IMG/VR virus record: IMGVR_UViG_3300047320_000210
Coordinates: 19,922 to 83,921 of that record
From: a virus
Reading direction: 5' to 3' (one strand)
Length of the DNA stretch: 64,000 nucleotides
Shown: positions 42,535-49,342 of the stretch, piece after piece
Numbering within the stretch: position 1 is the first letter of the stretch
Layout: each line of letters starts with the position of its first letter
Notes under the pieces: generated by a model
Database searches by the model: none
Told to the model about the DNA's origin: nothing
The model's input: only the letters and a program-made list of their open reading frames with translations
Made by a program: the position numbers and the translations under genes

Positions 42535-42909
42535 TTAGATCGGCTTCGCCCAAGTCAGGACGGTCTTCAAACCGAACTGCTCGATCCAGCCCTTGATGGT
42601 GAGGTGATCGCGGCGGCCGGAGTCAACCACGTCGCCGCTGTGCGGGTTGGTCCAGCGTTTCATCTTGCCCACATGCGCCTTGCCTTTAGGCGCGCTCGAC
42701 TTCTCGGCGGCCTTGATCGCCATCTGCTGCCCGTGCATGAAGGCGTACAGCTTGTCCTTGGACATCGAGTATTTAGACAGCAGGTCTTCCAGCTCGGCGT
42801 CGAATTCCAGTTCGCGTTTCAGCTCAGGATCATTCCTGAGTTCTTCGACGGCGGTAACTTGTTTGGCCAGCGCCAATTGCGCGGCTTTAAACTCGGCGAT
42901 CTTGAACAT
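42535..42909 (-). CDS. MvaT-family H-NS-like protein, copy 1
   Basis: A 124-residue protein aligned by eye with Pseudomonas MvaT/MvaU. It has an N-terminal coiled coil with 'DPELKRELEFDAELEDLLSKY' character, a basic linker, and the C-terminal domain beginning NPHSGDVV (88-95) and ending near 'LTIKGWIEQFG'. MvaT proteins coat A/T-rich DNA and silence foreign genes. The loop that in MvaT contains the Gly-Asn 'AT-pincer' is here SGRRDH. AAGGAAG precedes ATG. Together with copy 2 it points to a Pseudomonas host. Confidence 0.82.
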   Translation of the reverse strand: MFKIAEFKAAQLALAKQVTAVEELRNDPELKRELEFDAELEDLLSKYSMSKDKLYAFMHGQQMAIKAAEKSSAPKGKAHVGKMKRWTNPHSGDVVDSGRRDHLTIKGWIEQFGLKTVLTWAKPI

Positions 42910-42955
42910 CTGTACTTCCTTAGTGGGGTAATTTCAACGGTTCAGCAGGTGGAAC

Positions 42956-43336
42956 TTAGGCCTGTAGCCACGACTGCACGACGTCTTCGCCGTAGGTCTC
43001 GACCCACAGTTTGTAGGTGCCGTGGCTCAGGCGTTTGATCGTCAGCACGTCGCCGGTGTGGGGGTTGAGGAACGTCTTTGCGTCCTCGGGACCAGTCGCG
43101 CGAGTCGCCTTAGTCTTGCTGGCGACCGGCTTCTTGTAGAAGTCCGAGGTGATGTCCGCTTTCAAGAACAGCTGCAGCTTGACCTTGTTCATCGAGTGCT
43201 GCGCAAGGAAGTCGTCCAGGGCCACGTCGAAGGCTATCTCTTTCTGCAGTTGCGGGTCTTGCTTGAGGGCTTCGAGGTAGGTGTACTTCTGAGCAAGTTG
43301 CAGTTCGAGTTCGCGGTACTGTTCAATAGCTAACAT
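42956..43336 (-). CDS. MvaT-family H-NS-like protein, copy 2
   Basis: A 126-residue paralogue of the gene next to it. 'DPQLQKEIAFDVALDDFLAQH' character in the N-terminal coil and NPHTGDVLT (91-99) then 'VVQSWLQA' at the C-terminus match MvaT/MvaU. The AT-pincer loop is changed to 'KRLSHGT'. I start it at ATG 43336, seven bases after AAGGA, because the ATG at 43342 is too close to that site. Copies 1 and 2 are clearly diverged, so the duplication is old or they came from different sources. Confidence 0.8.
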   Translation of the reverse strand: MLAIEQYRELELQLAQKYTYLEALKQDPQLQKEIAFDVALDDFLAQHSMNKVKLQLFLKADITSDFYKKPVASKTKATRATGPEDAKTFLNPHTGDVLTIKRLSHGTYKLWVETYGEDVVQSWLQA

Positions 43337-43364
43337 AGGCATGTCCTTATTATTAAAAGAATAT

Positions 43365-43384
43365 GGGCAGCTAAGAAGCTGCCC
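43365..43384 (-). terminator. Hairpin between an unknown gene and MvaT-like copy 2
   Basis: GGGCAGC and GCTGCCC pair perfectly around a 6-base loop; on the minus strand ATATTCTTTTAATAA follows. It could be a weak terminator or attenuator in front of the MvaT-like pair. Confidence 0.55.
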
Positions 43385-43404
43385 GGCACGCAGACTACAC
43401 GAAG

Positions 43405-44019
43405 TTAAATCTCGCGAGCATATTCTTTGCGGGTGATGGCGATGGTTTCGATAACACGTAAGCCGTACTCGCGGGCCTTACGGCCTGCCGCTAGTTCGGC
43501 TTCTAAGGTATTGATACCGGGGTCACAGTGATAGAACGGAATTAGCGTGCCATCAGCACGCGCCACCTGTAGCACCACTTCGATCTGCCGCTTGATTAGC
43601 GTGGCGTGGTGTTTGGTTTTAGGGCGCGTGAAGGCCGCTTCGGCTGTTTCTAACGGCGGCTTGGCTTTAAGCGGGGTTTTCTTCTTAACGACAACGGGAG
43701 CAGGTTCAGCGGGGGTTGTATCTAAGCCCCAGTCGCGCCGCAGTTGCGCTGCGAGGTCGTCTAACTCGGCCCGCTGTTGGGCGGCGGCGGTTAGCGGGGA
43801 CGGGTCTGAACTGTTGAACGTTATCTGATCTAGGGTAGACGCTTGAAGCAAGGCCAGCTGGGCTTGTTGTTCAGCTAATTTGCGCTTGGCTTCTTTCTTC
43901 TTGGATACAAAGGGGCGGTGCTTGGGCTCGGGCTCTACGATGATTGACGCTAACACACTGCGTATGCCGGCCTCTGTGTTAGCCAGTCTGCTAAATCCTG
44001 ATGATGTATTCAAAGCCAT
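43405..44019 (-). CDS. Unknown Lys/Ala-rich protein
   Basis: A 204-residue protein, highly charged, with a long predicted helix (about residues 40-65) and a basic linker before the C-terminal domain of about 80 residues ('RADGTLIPFYHCDPGINTLEAELA'). Its base composition is more A/T-rich than the genes around it. It heads a unit with MvaT-like copies 1 and 2, separated by the hairpin at 43365. A regulatory or nucleic-acid-binding role is possible, not shown. Confidence 0.65.
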   Translation of the reverse strand: MALNTSSGFSRLANTEAGIRSVLASIIVEPEPKHRPFVSKKKEAKRKLAEQQAQLALLQASTLDQITFNSSDPSPLTAAAQQRAELDDLAAQLRRDWGLDTTPAEPAPVVVKKKTPLKAKPPLETAEAAFTRPKTKHHATLIKRQIEVVLQVARADGTLIPFYHCDPGINTLEAELAAGRKAREYGLRVIETIAITRKEYAREI

Positions 44020-44212
44020 TCGTCTAGTCCTTTTCTTCTTCGAGTGTTAGGGCGTCCTGCAGCGCATAAACTGCCAACATTCAAAAGCTTATACAAGCCC
44101 CCTTAGCATTTTGCCTGCATTATTTTAGGACCCCAAGGTTGCCCCTGTTCCCGGGCAACGTAGAGCGTAGCAGAGGCCAACAGGTGCGCTAAGTTTTGTC
44201 AACTGCGCCTTT
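44020..44212 (-). promoter_or_regulatory. A/T-rich leader region with probable promoter
   Basis: About 190 bases without a gene, more A/T-rich than the surroundings. It carries TTGACA and a TGTATAAG element on the minus strand, which are not at ideal spacing from each other. A promoter for the 43405 gene and the MvaT-like pair is likely here. Confidence 0.4.
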
Positions 44213-44230
44213 CTAACCTCCAAAACTTAG
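44189..44230. repeat. 10-bp inverted repeat, 22-base spacer
   Basis: CTAAGTTTTG (44189-44198) and CAAAACTTAG (44221-44230) are perfect inverted copies flanking the 3' end of the 44213-44485 gene. It could be an operator or the stem of a long terminator loop. Confidence 0.55.
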
Positions 44231-44485
44231 CTGATTACCGGACAGGTCCCAGACCTGCGCAGCCCACAGCAACACGTCTCGCAAGGGTAAGCCAGTCTGT
44301 TCGGCGAGGGGTCGGTAGTGGTCCAACATCTTCTGCGCACCCTGGTCGCGAAAGTGATATTCGAAGGCGTCGTTACGAAAGTACAGCACCGACGGCAGCA
44401 TAAAATCGACGTCCAGGTACTGCCCCTCGCCGCGCACTTTTCGACAGGTGGCAAGGATCTGCGTGGTCAGATTAGCGTCGTTCAT
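44213..44485 (-). CDS. Small unknown protein
   Basis: A 90-residue helical protein ('CRKVRGEGQYLDVDFMLPS', 'DVLLWAAQVWDLSG'). ATG 44485 overlaps the previous stop (ATGA). The longer frame to 44524 lies within the neighbour. No family recognised. Confidence 0.65.
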   Translation of the reverse strand: MNDANLTTQILATCRKVRGEGQYLDVDFMLPSVLYFRNDAFEYHFRDQGAQKMLDHYRPLAEQTGLPLRDVLLWAAQVWDLSGNQLSFGG

Positions 44486-45039
44486 GGTCGGCCCTCGCTC
44501 GCGGGAATCTCCCCGTAGCAGCATTCACAGCTCAGTGGCTGGGTGTAACGCAGTTCGGTGCCGACCACCCGCAGGGTGTACGACTCGGGGTGCCGCAGAC
44601 CGAAGATCAGGTCGCGCAGCTGTTCACGCACGCACTGGCGGCAGACCGCCGTGCCTTCGTCGGTGAAGAACACGTAGCGGTGGCCCTCGACGCTGTCTTC
44701 CATGAAGCGCAGCGTGGCGCGCAACTGGTGGCCGTCGACGATCTGGTAGAACAGCTCGCGGTAGCCGGTGCGCAGGCGCTTGCCGGTGAGCCGGTCGTAG
44801 AGGTCGCCGTGGACCTCTTCGAAGTAGCCCTGGCCGTGCCAGAAGCCCACCAGCCAGCCGAAGATCGCATCGGCGCGCTGCGGGGTGTTGCGGTAGATCG
44901 GCGCCTGTCCTGGTGCGCCGACCATCCACTGGCCGAGGTGCTGGCCGCCCATCACCGGCCGGGGTGAGAACGGCGCCGTCGCGGGGTCCGGCAAGGGGCT
45001 CAGGTCGAGACACGCATGTACACGCGACGGGTAGCCCAT
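44482..45039 (-). CDS. Unknown protein with C-terminal Cys cluster
   Basis: A 185-residue protein. The middle (about 55-125) is aromatic-rich ('GWLVGFWHGQGYFEEVHGD'), and Cys residues occur as CRQC near residue 136 and CECCYGE near the end, which could bind zinc. It overlaps the next gene at ATGA and follows the methyltransferase by about 12 bases. Unknown function. Confidence 0.7.
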   Translation of the reverse strand: MGYPSRVHACLDLSPLPDPATAPFSPRPVMGGQHLGQWMVGAPGQAPIYRNTPQRADAIFGWLVGFWHGQGYFEEVHGDLYDRLTGKRLRTGYRELFYQIVDGHQLRATLRFMEDSVEGHRYVFFTDEGTAVCRQCVREQLRDLIFGLRHPESYTLRVVGTELRYTQPLSCECCYGEIPASEGRP

Positions 45040-45051
45040 GTCCTTCTCCCT

Positions 45052-46068
45052 TTACTGGTCCATGAATACTTCTATGAAGGCTTGCGCGGCTTTCGCGTTG
45101 ACGGCATTGCCATAGGCGCGCAGGCGTCCCACTCGGGCGGGTATCCCATGAGCCAACGGGAATGTTCCGGCCTCAACTGGCCGCCACCTTCCATCTCGGC
45201 AGCCGAGCCAGTCAGCGTCTCGCCAGAAGCTGTTAACCGGGCCGGGGTGCACAGGTAGGCCTGCCGCGGCAGCTGGTCGTTGCGTTCCTTGCCGTCCCGC
45301 GTGGCGACCATGCCCGGGGTGTCCTTGTGGTCCCGGGTGGTCGGCGTGGTCCAGCCACATAGGTGATAGGCCACCACGTCCACCGTCTTGCGCGAGCTGT
45401 CGTTGTTCCCCGCCGCGTTGTTCCCGTTCTGTGCCGGGGTTCCCGCCATCGGGGTCGGCCAGCCCGCCAAGGTGACCGCTGCGGCCAAGTCCGGCCCGTG
45501 GTTGCGCATCGCTTCGCGCATCCCACCCTCGGTTGAGCGCACGCCCTTGTCCGCCAGACTGGCGGTTGGCGTAGGCCACCCAGTAAAGCCGGTCACGGAT
45601 GTGCGGCGCGCCGACCCCCGCAGACGGGAACGGGACGGCCCCGAAGGCGTAATCCAGGGCTTCCAGGTTAGCGTGTACAAGGTCGACCCAAGGGTCGACA
45701 GGCTTGCTTGCAACCTGCTCTCCAAAGATGACTGCAGGCTTTGACTGCTCGATGAGCCAGGCAAAACTTGGCCAGAGGTGTCTTGGGTCCTCAAACCCCG
45801 CTCCAGCGCCTGCCGCGGAGAAAGGCTGACACGGACAAGATCCAGACCATACAGCCCGGTCATCAGGCCATCCAGCGGCGCGGAGGGCATAAGACCAGCC
45901 CCCAAGGCCGGCGAAGAAATGGCACTGGGTGAACCCGAACAGGTCACGGGGCTCGACATCTTCGATACTCCTTTCGTCCACGACACCGGGGGCGATCAGG
46001 CCCGCCGTGATCAGGTTGCGCAGCCACTGCGCGGCGTAGGGATCGATCTCGTTGTAATACGCGGCCAT
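45052..46068 (-). CDS. DNA C5-cytosine methyltransferase
   Basis: A 338-residue C5 methyltransferase: motif I FAGLGGWS (52-59), motif IV PCQPFS (catalytic Cys80), motif VI EQV (117-119, instead of ENV), motif VIII RDRLYWV and motif X GNAVNAKAAQAF. It should methylate phage DNA and protect it from host restriction. The stretch between motifs VIII and X is Gly/Gln/Arg-rich and poorly structured, and overlaps a second long reading frame. It may be a solitary methylase; no restriction nuclease is nearby. Confidence 0.9.
   Translation of the reverse strand: MAAYYNEIDPYAAQWLRNLITAGLIAPGVVDERSIEDVEPRDLFGFTQCHFFAGLGGWSYALRAAGWPDDRAVWSGSCPCQPFSAAGAGAGFEDPRHLWPSFAWLIEQSKPAVIFGEQVASKPVDPWVDLVHANLEALDYAFGAVPFPSAGVGAPHIRDRLYWVAYANRQSGGQGRALNRGWDARSDAQPRAGLGRSGHLGGLADPDGGNPGTEREQRGGEQRQLAQDGGRGGLSPMWLDHADHPGPQGHPGHGRHAGRQGTQRPAAAAGLPVHPGPVNSFWRDADWLGCRDGRWRPVEAGTFPLAHGIPARVGRLRAYGNAVNAKAAQAFIEVFMDQ
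45072..45986 (-). CDS. Overlapping frame inside the methyltransferase gene
   Basis: A 304-codon open frame on the same strand, shifted relative to the methyltransferase. It carries repeated GWPTP-type motifs (three copies), 'SARRTSVTGFTGWPTP', 'PARLTASGE' and 'HSRWLMGYPPEWD'. From memory, this alternative-frame product is a recurrent annotated protein next to or within Dcm-like genes in Pseudomonas and Xanthomonas phages and prophages. Whether it is translated is unproven; an ATG at 45986 and an in-frame ATG at 45959 are possible starts. Real dual coding or a side effect of constraint on the other frame are both possible. Confidence 0.45.
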   Translation of the reverse strand: MSWTKGVSKMSSPVTCSGSPSAISSPALGAGLMPSAPLDGLMTGLYGLDLVRVSLSPRQALERGLRTQDTSGQVLPGSSSSQSLQSSLESRLQASLSTLGSTLYTLTWKPWITPSGPSRSRLRGSARRTSVTGFTGWPTPTASLADKGVRSTEGGMREAMRNHGPDLAAAVTLAGWPTPMAGTPAQNGNNAAGNNDSSRKTVDVVAYHLCGWTTPTTRDHKDTPGMVATRDGKERNDQLPRQAYLCTPARLTASGETLTGSAAEMEGGGQLRPEHSRWLMGYPPEWDACAPMAMPSTRKPRKPS

Positions 46069-46071
46069 GCC

Positions 46072-46290
46072 CTACCCCCAGCGCTGCAGCTGAACGTCGA
46101 TGATTTCGTTCTGCGGGTAGTGCTGGGCCAGCCAGAGAAAGGCATCGCCATAGTCCGGGGCTACCACGGGCACCTGCCAGCGTCGACCGTCCGGCGTTTC
46201 CAGGGTGGCCAAAAAGTAGCTGTCACGCAGCGCGAACGCCCGTGTCCACCAGTCTTGCAGCCGCACTTTCGCCTGCAGAATCCAGAACAT
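46072..46290 (-). CDS. Small unknown protein
   Basis: A 72-residue protein with 'FWILQAKVRLQDWWTRAF' at the N-terminus and a beta-type centre ('RWQVPVVAPDYGDAF'). It precedes the methyltransferase by three bases, so it is co-translated. It is not a transmembrane segment because charged residues interrupt it. Unknown function. Confidence 0.65.
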   Translation of the reverse strand: MFWILQAKVRLQDWWTRAFALRDSYFLATLETPDGRRWQVPVVAPDYGDAFLWLAQHYPQNEIIDVQLQRWG

Positions 46291-46299
46291 ACCCAGCCC

Positions 46300-46824
46300 T
46301 CAAGCGCGGTTGAGAATGTCGTTGATCCGGTCGACCAGCACAGAGGTGGAGACCTTGCGCGTGCCCTTGACCAGCCGACTCTGCAGCAGGTTGCACAGCT
46401 GGCGCAGCAGCGGCTCGGCCTGGGCGAAAGTGCGTTCCAGACGGCGGGTCATGGAGGTTTCGGGGAACTGCCAGCCCTCGAACGGCTGGCCGCTGATCAG
46501 GCGCACGGTGGGGGCCAAGGGTGGCCAGACCGCTTCGGGCACCTGACTCTCGGGGTTGAATTTTTTCGGGGTGTAGGCCTCGATCACGTTGCGCGACAGC
46601 ATCGAGCAGTCGACGTCACGGCCGCCGCCTTCGAAGCCGGGCAGCGCGACGATGCTGTACGTGGTGTCACGGTGCTTGGCTTGCACCGCCACCGCCAGAA
46701 TCTCGGTGCCGCAGGGCAAGGTGTGCCGAAGGGTGCGCAACGTCAGCGGGATGGCCTGCTGCGCACGCGGGGCGGGTGGGTTGGCGGGGGGGAGATCCAT
46801 GCAAACCAGTTGTTCCATTAACAT
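46300..46824 (-). CDS. Unknown protein
   Basis: A 174-residue protein with Pro-rich N-terminal 20 residues, a beta core around residues 40-110 and a long C-terminal helix ('RRLERTFAQAEPLLRQLC'). AGGAG lies seven bases before ATG 46824. It starts a short run with the 72-residue gene and the methyltransferase. No family recognised. Confidence 0.65.
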   Translation of the reverse strand: MLMEQLVCMDLPPANPPAPRAQQAIPLTLRTLRHTLPCGTEILAVAVQAKHRDTTYSIVALPGFEGGGRDVDCSMLSRNVIEAYTPKKFNPESQVPEAVWPPLAPTVRLISGQPFEGWQFPETSMTRRLERTFAQAEPLLRQLCNLLQSRLVKGTRKVSTSVLVDRINDILNRA

Positions 46825-46866
46825 GTTCAGGCTCCTGGCAGATCATTCTGCCGTTTAGTTATTTCC

Positions 46867-47118
46867 CTAGTGCAGCCGGTAAATCGTCACGCTGTCTGCC
46901 AAGCCGTCAGCCCCCCACAGGGAGACCGGGCACAGCTGAACCTTCAGGTCAAACAACCCGAAAAGGATTCGTGGATCGAGGGGTGGTGCTCCATTCTGCA
47001 AGCGGTAGCCGCTCAGGGCGGCCAGTACGGCGTCGTGGTCGACGCACTGAATCACGGTCTCGGTAAAGGCCACGCTCCCTGTGTCGATCTCCCAGCGCTT
47101 CTTACTGACTACGTGCAC
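46867..47118 (-). CDS. Small unknown protein
   Basis: An 83-residue protein from a GTG start at 47118 with GGGAG six bases upstream. It has beta-alpha-beta character and no motif. The 157-base gap upstream contains repeats and a hairpin, so it may have its own promoter. Confidence 0.6.
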   Translation of the reverse strand: MHVVSKKRWEIDTGSVAFTETVIQCVDHDAVLAALSGYRLQNGAPPLDPRILFGLFDLKVQLCPVSLWGADGLADSVTIYRLH

Positions 47119-47194
47119 GGCGATCTCCCAACCAACCCGCCCCAGTCATTTAACGATAGTCGGGGTTCCCAAACCCGATGTCATATTGCCCAAA

Positions 47195-47246
47195 CTAGCA
47201 ACGGCGAATTGCTAGTTCGTAATTGCTTGTTAGTAATTAACAGTTA
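47195..47246. repeat. A/T-rich heptamer repeat tract with inverted repeat
   Basis: CTAGCAA-cggcgaa-TTGCTAG is a perfect inverted repeat (47195-47215) that runs into several copies of GAATTGC/TAATTGC-like heptamers. The same kind of tract recurs at about 55513, 58905 and 59192, always at gene junctions. Confidence 0.7.
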
Positions 47247-47249
47247 GCG

Positions 47250-47269
47250 AAGGCCCTGGACCGGGCCTT
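47250..47269 (-). terminator. Hairpin after a small gene
   Basis: AAGGCCC and GGGCCTT pair perfectly around a 6-base loop, shortly after the stop of the 47276-47503 gene. No U-tract follows, so termination is only probable. Confidence 0.5.
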
Positions 47270-47275
47270 GCGGGG

Positions 47276-47503
47276 CTACTTGGCAATCCACTCGGCGTAA
47301 CCAACCAGTTCCATTTCTTCCCAGTTGGCGCGGTAGTAGGCCAGTCCGCCGGGCTCCCCTTCCCCGATGCTCGTGATGTAGCCCTTGCAGCCCCAGGTTC
47401 TGGACTCGGTCACTACCATGAAGCAGGCGGCGAAACTTTTGTTGCCGACGGTTTCCGGGTTCAGCTGCACGACGGTGCCGCTTCGCAGTTCTTGCGCTTT
47501 CAT
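47276..47503 (-). CDS. Small unknown protein
   Basis: A 75-residue protein with 'LRSGTVVQLNPETVGNKSFAACFMVVTE' character and a later 'GCKGYITSIGEGE'. The pattern suits a small beta barrel, as in small phage proteins of unknown role. It starts at ATG 47503 after AGGAAAG. Confidence 0.65.
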   Translation of the reverse strand: MKAQELRSGTVVQLNPETVGNKSFAACFMVVTESRTWGCKGYITSIGEGEPGGLAYYRANWEEMELVGYAEWIAK

Positions 47504-47517
47504 AAGGTCTCACTTTC

Positions 47518-47751
47518 CTAGGGGTTGTTCTCTTCCTGCACCACCACCAGGGCATCGAGCAGCATGTCGGCGACCCGCAACGGGTACTTGGCGGTGATGA
47601 AGCGGCGCACGCCGTGTCGGTCGGCCTGCGGGATCTTCTTCAGGATGCTTTTGGCGGTGGCGCGCACCGCCGCGTCGGTGCCGTGGATGCGCGCGGCGAG
47701 GGTGATCATCAGCACGATGTCGAGTGCGTCGTATTGACGCTTAGCGGGCAT
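47518..47751 (-). CDS. Small helical unknown protein
   Basis: A 77-residue all-alpha protein with alternating basic helices ('AVRATAKSILKKIPQAD'). ATG 47751 overlaps the stop of the preceding gene. Its basic surface would allow DNA or protein binding, but no motif is recognised. Confidence 0.65.
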   Translation of the reverse strand: MPAKRQYDALDIVLMITLAARIHGTDAAVRATAKSILKKIPQADRHGVRRFITAKYPLRVADMLLDALVVVQEENNP

Positions 47752-47969
47752 CAGCTCAACCCCACGGTCTGCATGGACTTGCTGCGCACGCGCACGGTTT
47801 CAACCCGGTAGGTCACCAACGGGGCTTTACCCCGCAGCTGCCGCAGGCGGGCGTCCGCTTCGTCACGGTCGAAGGTGGTGTGTAGGGTCACCCAACCGTG
47901 GCCGACGTAGAGGCCCTGCACATGGAGAAGGTCGTAGGTGATGCGGCGTGAGGGGCGCGGGGCACGCAT
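47751..47969 (-). CDS. Small basic unknown protein
   Basis: A 72-residue protein starting at ATG 47969 (AGGAAGCCTCCC upstream); an extra 11 codons upstream lack support. It is basic at the N-terminus ('RAPRPSRRITYDLLHVQG') with a beta-hairpin-like body. Overlaps the next gene at ATGA. Unknown function. Confidence 0.6.
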   Translation of the reverse strand: MRAPRPSRRITYDLLHVQGLYVGHGWVTLHTTFDRDEADARLRQLRGKAPLVTYRVETVRVRSKSMQTVGLS

Positions 47970-48043
47970 GGGAGGCTTCCTTGTTCTTGGAATTCTCCCC
48001 ACACATTGCCTTGGTTGCAGCTGGCCAGCAACCGCAGGTCGGG

Positions 48044-48280
48044 CTACAGGGAACCGTAGCCGTCTTTTTCAAGCGAGGCCTTGATCAGCCCGCTCAGGGT
48101 TTTCGGACCTTCATCGTCTTCTTTGTTCTGCAGCCGACGTTCCTCCAGTCGACGCACCAGCGACTTCGGTAGGCTGATCGACAGCGACACCGGCACGTCC
48201 TTGACCCCGTCGTAGGGGATGTCGGACAGCTTTTTCTGCAGCCGCGCGGCGACGTCGGTCGCGGTTTCGGACTTAGACAT
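48044..48280 (-). CDS. Ribbon-helix-helix partner of ParA
   Basis: A 78-residue protein. Residues about 29-75 fit a ribbon-helix-helix fold: strand 'VPVSLSISLPKSLVRRLEE' and two helices. Type Ib partition systems pair a short ParA with exactly such a protein (ParG size 76), which binds the centromere and represses the operon. It overlaps the parA end by 8 bases. The N-terminal 28 residues would be the flexible tail that stimulates ParA. Confidence 0.7.
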   Translation of the reverse strand: MSKSETATDVAARLQKKLSDIPYDGVKDVPVSLSISLPKSLVRRLEERRLQNKEDDEGPKTLSGLIKASLEKDGYGSL

Positions 48281-48914
48281 GGAACACCTCGGTCATCAGT
48301 TCATTGATCTCTTGGATCGCGTCTTTGTTGCGTAGCTCCAGCACCGACAGCCCGAGGTCGGTGCTGTCCTTGTAGACCTTGCGCGAGCGGCCGATGCTGT
48401 TGAGCACTTCGAATTCAGGGAAGGCCGCCAGCCTCTTGAGGAATTTCGCCCGTTCGCTGACCCTGCCAGCGCTGTGCGTGCTGGCGATGGCCTGATAGAC
48501 CAACACCCGCAGCTTGGGGTTTTCCGGCTTGATTTCGGCGTACTGTTTGCGCAGCTGGCGCAGCGTGTCGAGGTCGAAGTCGCTGCACTGGTGCGGCGCG
48601 ATCACCACGTCCGCCACCACCATGGAGGTGATCAGCTCGGCGCTGTTGCGCCCGGCGACGTCGACCAGCACATGGTCGTACTGGGCGGCGAGACGGGTGA
48701 CGGCGTCCACCAGATTGCCGTACTTCTGCGTGAGGGGCACCTTCGGCAGGTGGTTGCCCGCTTCCCGGTGGCCATACCACAGGTGACCGCTGGCCTGGCC
48801 GTCGGCGTCGAGCACGCAGACGTTCTTGCCCTTGCGCATCAGCCCCACCGCGAGGTTCACGCAGGTGGTGGACTTGCCGGCGCCGCCCTTGTTGCACCCG
48901 CACACGACGATCAC
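48273..48914 (-). CDS. parA: ParA-type partition ATPase
   Basis: A 213-residue type Ib ParA with deviant Walker A KGGAGKST (9-16), 'VLDADGQAS' (A'-motif) and 'VLVDVAG' (Walker B). The start is probably GTG 48914, overlapping the TGA of an 8-codon leader; the longer upstream frame is non-homologous. It lacks the N-terminal HTH of type Ia ParA. With the RHH partner it would segregate a plasmid-like prophage. Candidate centromere/operator palindromes lie directly upstream at 48967 and 49010. Confidence 0.85.
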   Translation of the reverse strand: MIVVCGCNKGGAGKSTTCVNLAVGLMRKGKNVCVLDADGQASGHLWYGHREAGNHLPKVPLTQKYGNLVDAVTRLAAQYDHVLVDVAGRNSAELITSMVVADVVIAPHQCSDFDLDTLRQLRKQYAEIKPENPKLRVLVYQAIASTHSAGRVSERAKFLKRLAAFPEFEVLNSIGRSRKVYKDSTDLGLSVLELRNKDAIQEINELMTEVFHV

Positions 48915-48937
48915 GGGGTCATACCTGCAAAGTTCAT
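48911..48937 (-). CDS. Eight-codon leader peptide coupled to parA
   Basis: ATG 48937 follows GGGAGAAGAAAC and encodes MNFAGMTP, then TGA. The TGA overlaps the parA GTG (GTGA). The strong Shine-Dalgarno belongs to this tiny frame rather than to parA itself, suggesting that parA is translated by re-initiation. This would limit ParA amounts. Confidence 0.55.
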   Translation of the reverse strand: MNFAGMTP

Positions 48938-48966
48938 GTTTCTTCTCCCGGGGCGTGAAAAACCAG

Positions 48967-48983
48967 TGGGTACTGTGTACCCA
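48967..48983. promoter_or_regulatory. Inverted repeat upstream of parA
   Basis: TGGGTAC-TGT-GTACCCA, arms of 7 bp, lies 30-46 bases before the leader ATG. Position suits an operator or part of a centromere bound by the RHH protein. A related sequence recurs at 63945-63959. Confidence 0.55.
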
Positions 48984-49009
48984 TCGCGGGAGCGTAGCCA
49001 GAGCGCTGC

Positions 49010-49029
49010 GAATAAGCAATTGCTTATTC
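49010..49029. repeat. Perfect 20-bp A/T-rich palindrome before parA
   Basis: GAATAAGCAATTGCTTATTC is perfectly symmetrical. It overlaps the stop codon of the upstream small gene and shares the ATTGC core with the dispersed heptamer tracts. It could be a centromere, operator or transcription stop. Confidence 0.65.
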
Positions 49030-49284
49030 CTGATTCGTAGCCCGGCGCGCCTCGGCCCAGCGGCGGTTCTGCGCGTCGGTCATCAGCCAGAACATGCGCT
49101 GGCTGGCTTCCCAGTCGATCACGCCGGCGATCTGCAGGCCGATCAGCACGCCCTGGACGAGGGCGAAACTGGTGTGCGGGTCGGCGGTTTCCGGCCAGCG
49201 CACCTTGAGCAGCTGCTGGCGCAGGAATTCCCACTGCAGCGGGTGCACGGTGGGACGGGTCGGGGTTTGTTCGAGACAACTCAT
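49024..49284 (-). CDS. Small unknown protein
   Basis: An 86-residue protein with two helices and several Trp ('LQWEFLRQQLLKVRWPE', 'WEASQRMFWLMTDAQNRRW'). AAAGGGAG precedes ATG 49284. Its TAA lies inside the palindrome at 49010-49029. Upstream of parA and probably in the same transcript. Unknown function. Confidence 0.65.
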   Translation of the reverse strand: MSCLEQTPTRPTVHPLQWEFLRQQLLKVRWPETADPHTSFALVQGVLIGLQIAGVIDWEASQRMFWLMTDAQNRRWAEARRATNQE

Positions 49285-49342
49285 GACGTTCTCCCTTTCT
49301 CGGTAAGCATAGGGCAGGCGCCGAAACACCCGCCCAAGGTGC

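Noticed and set aside
48915-49019. 35-codon N-terminal extension of parA
   Set aside because: Not similar to any ParA N-terminus and covers the leader peptide, an inverted repeat and likely promoter; the GTG at 48914 gives the normal type Ib length.
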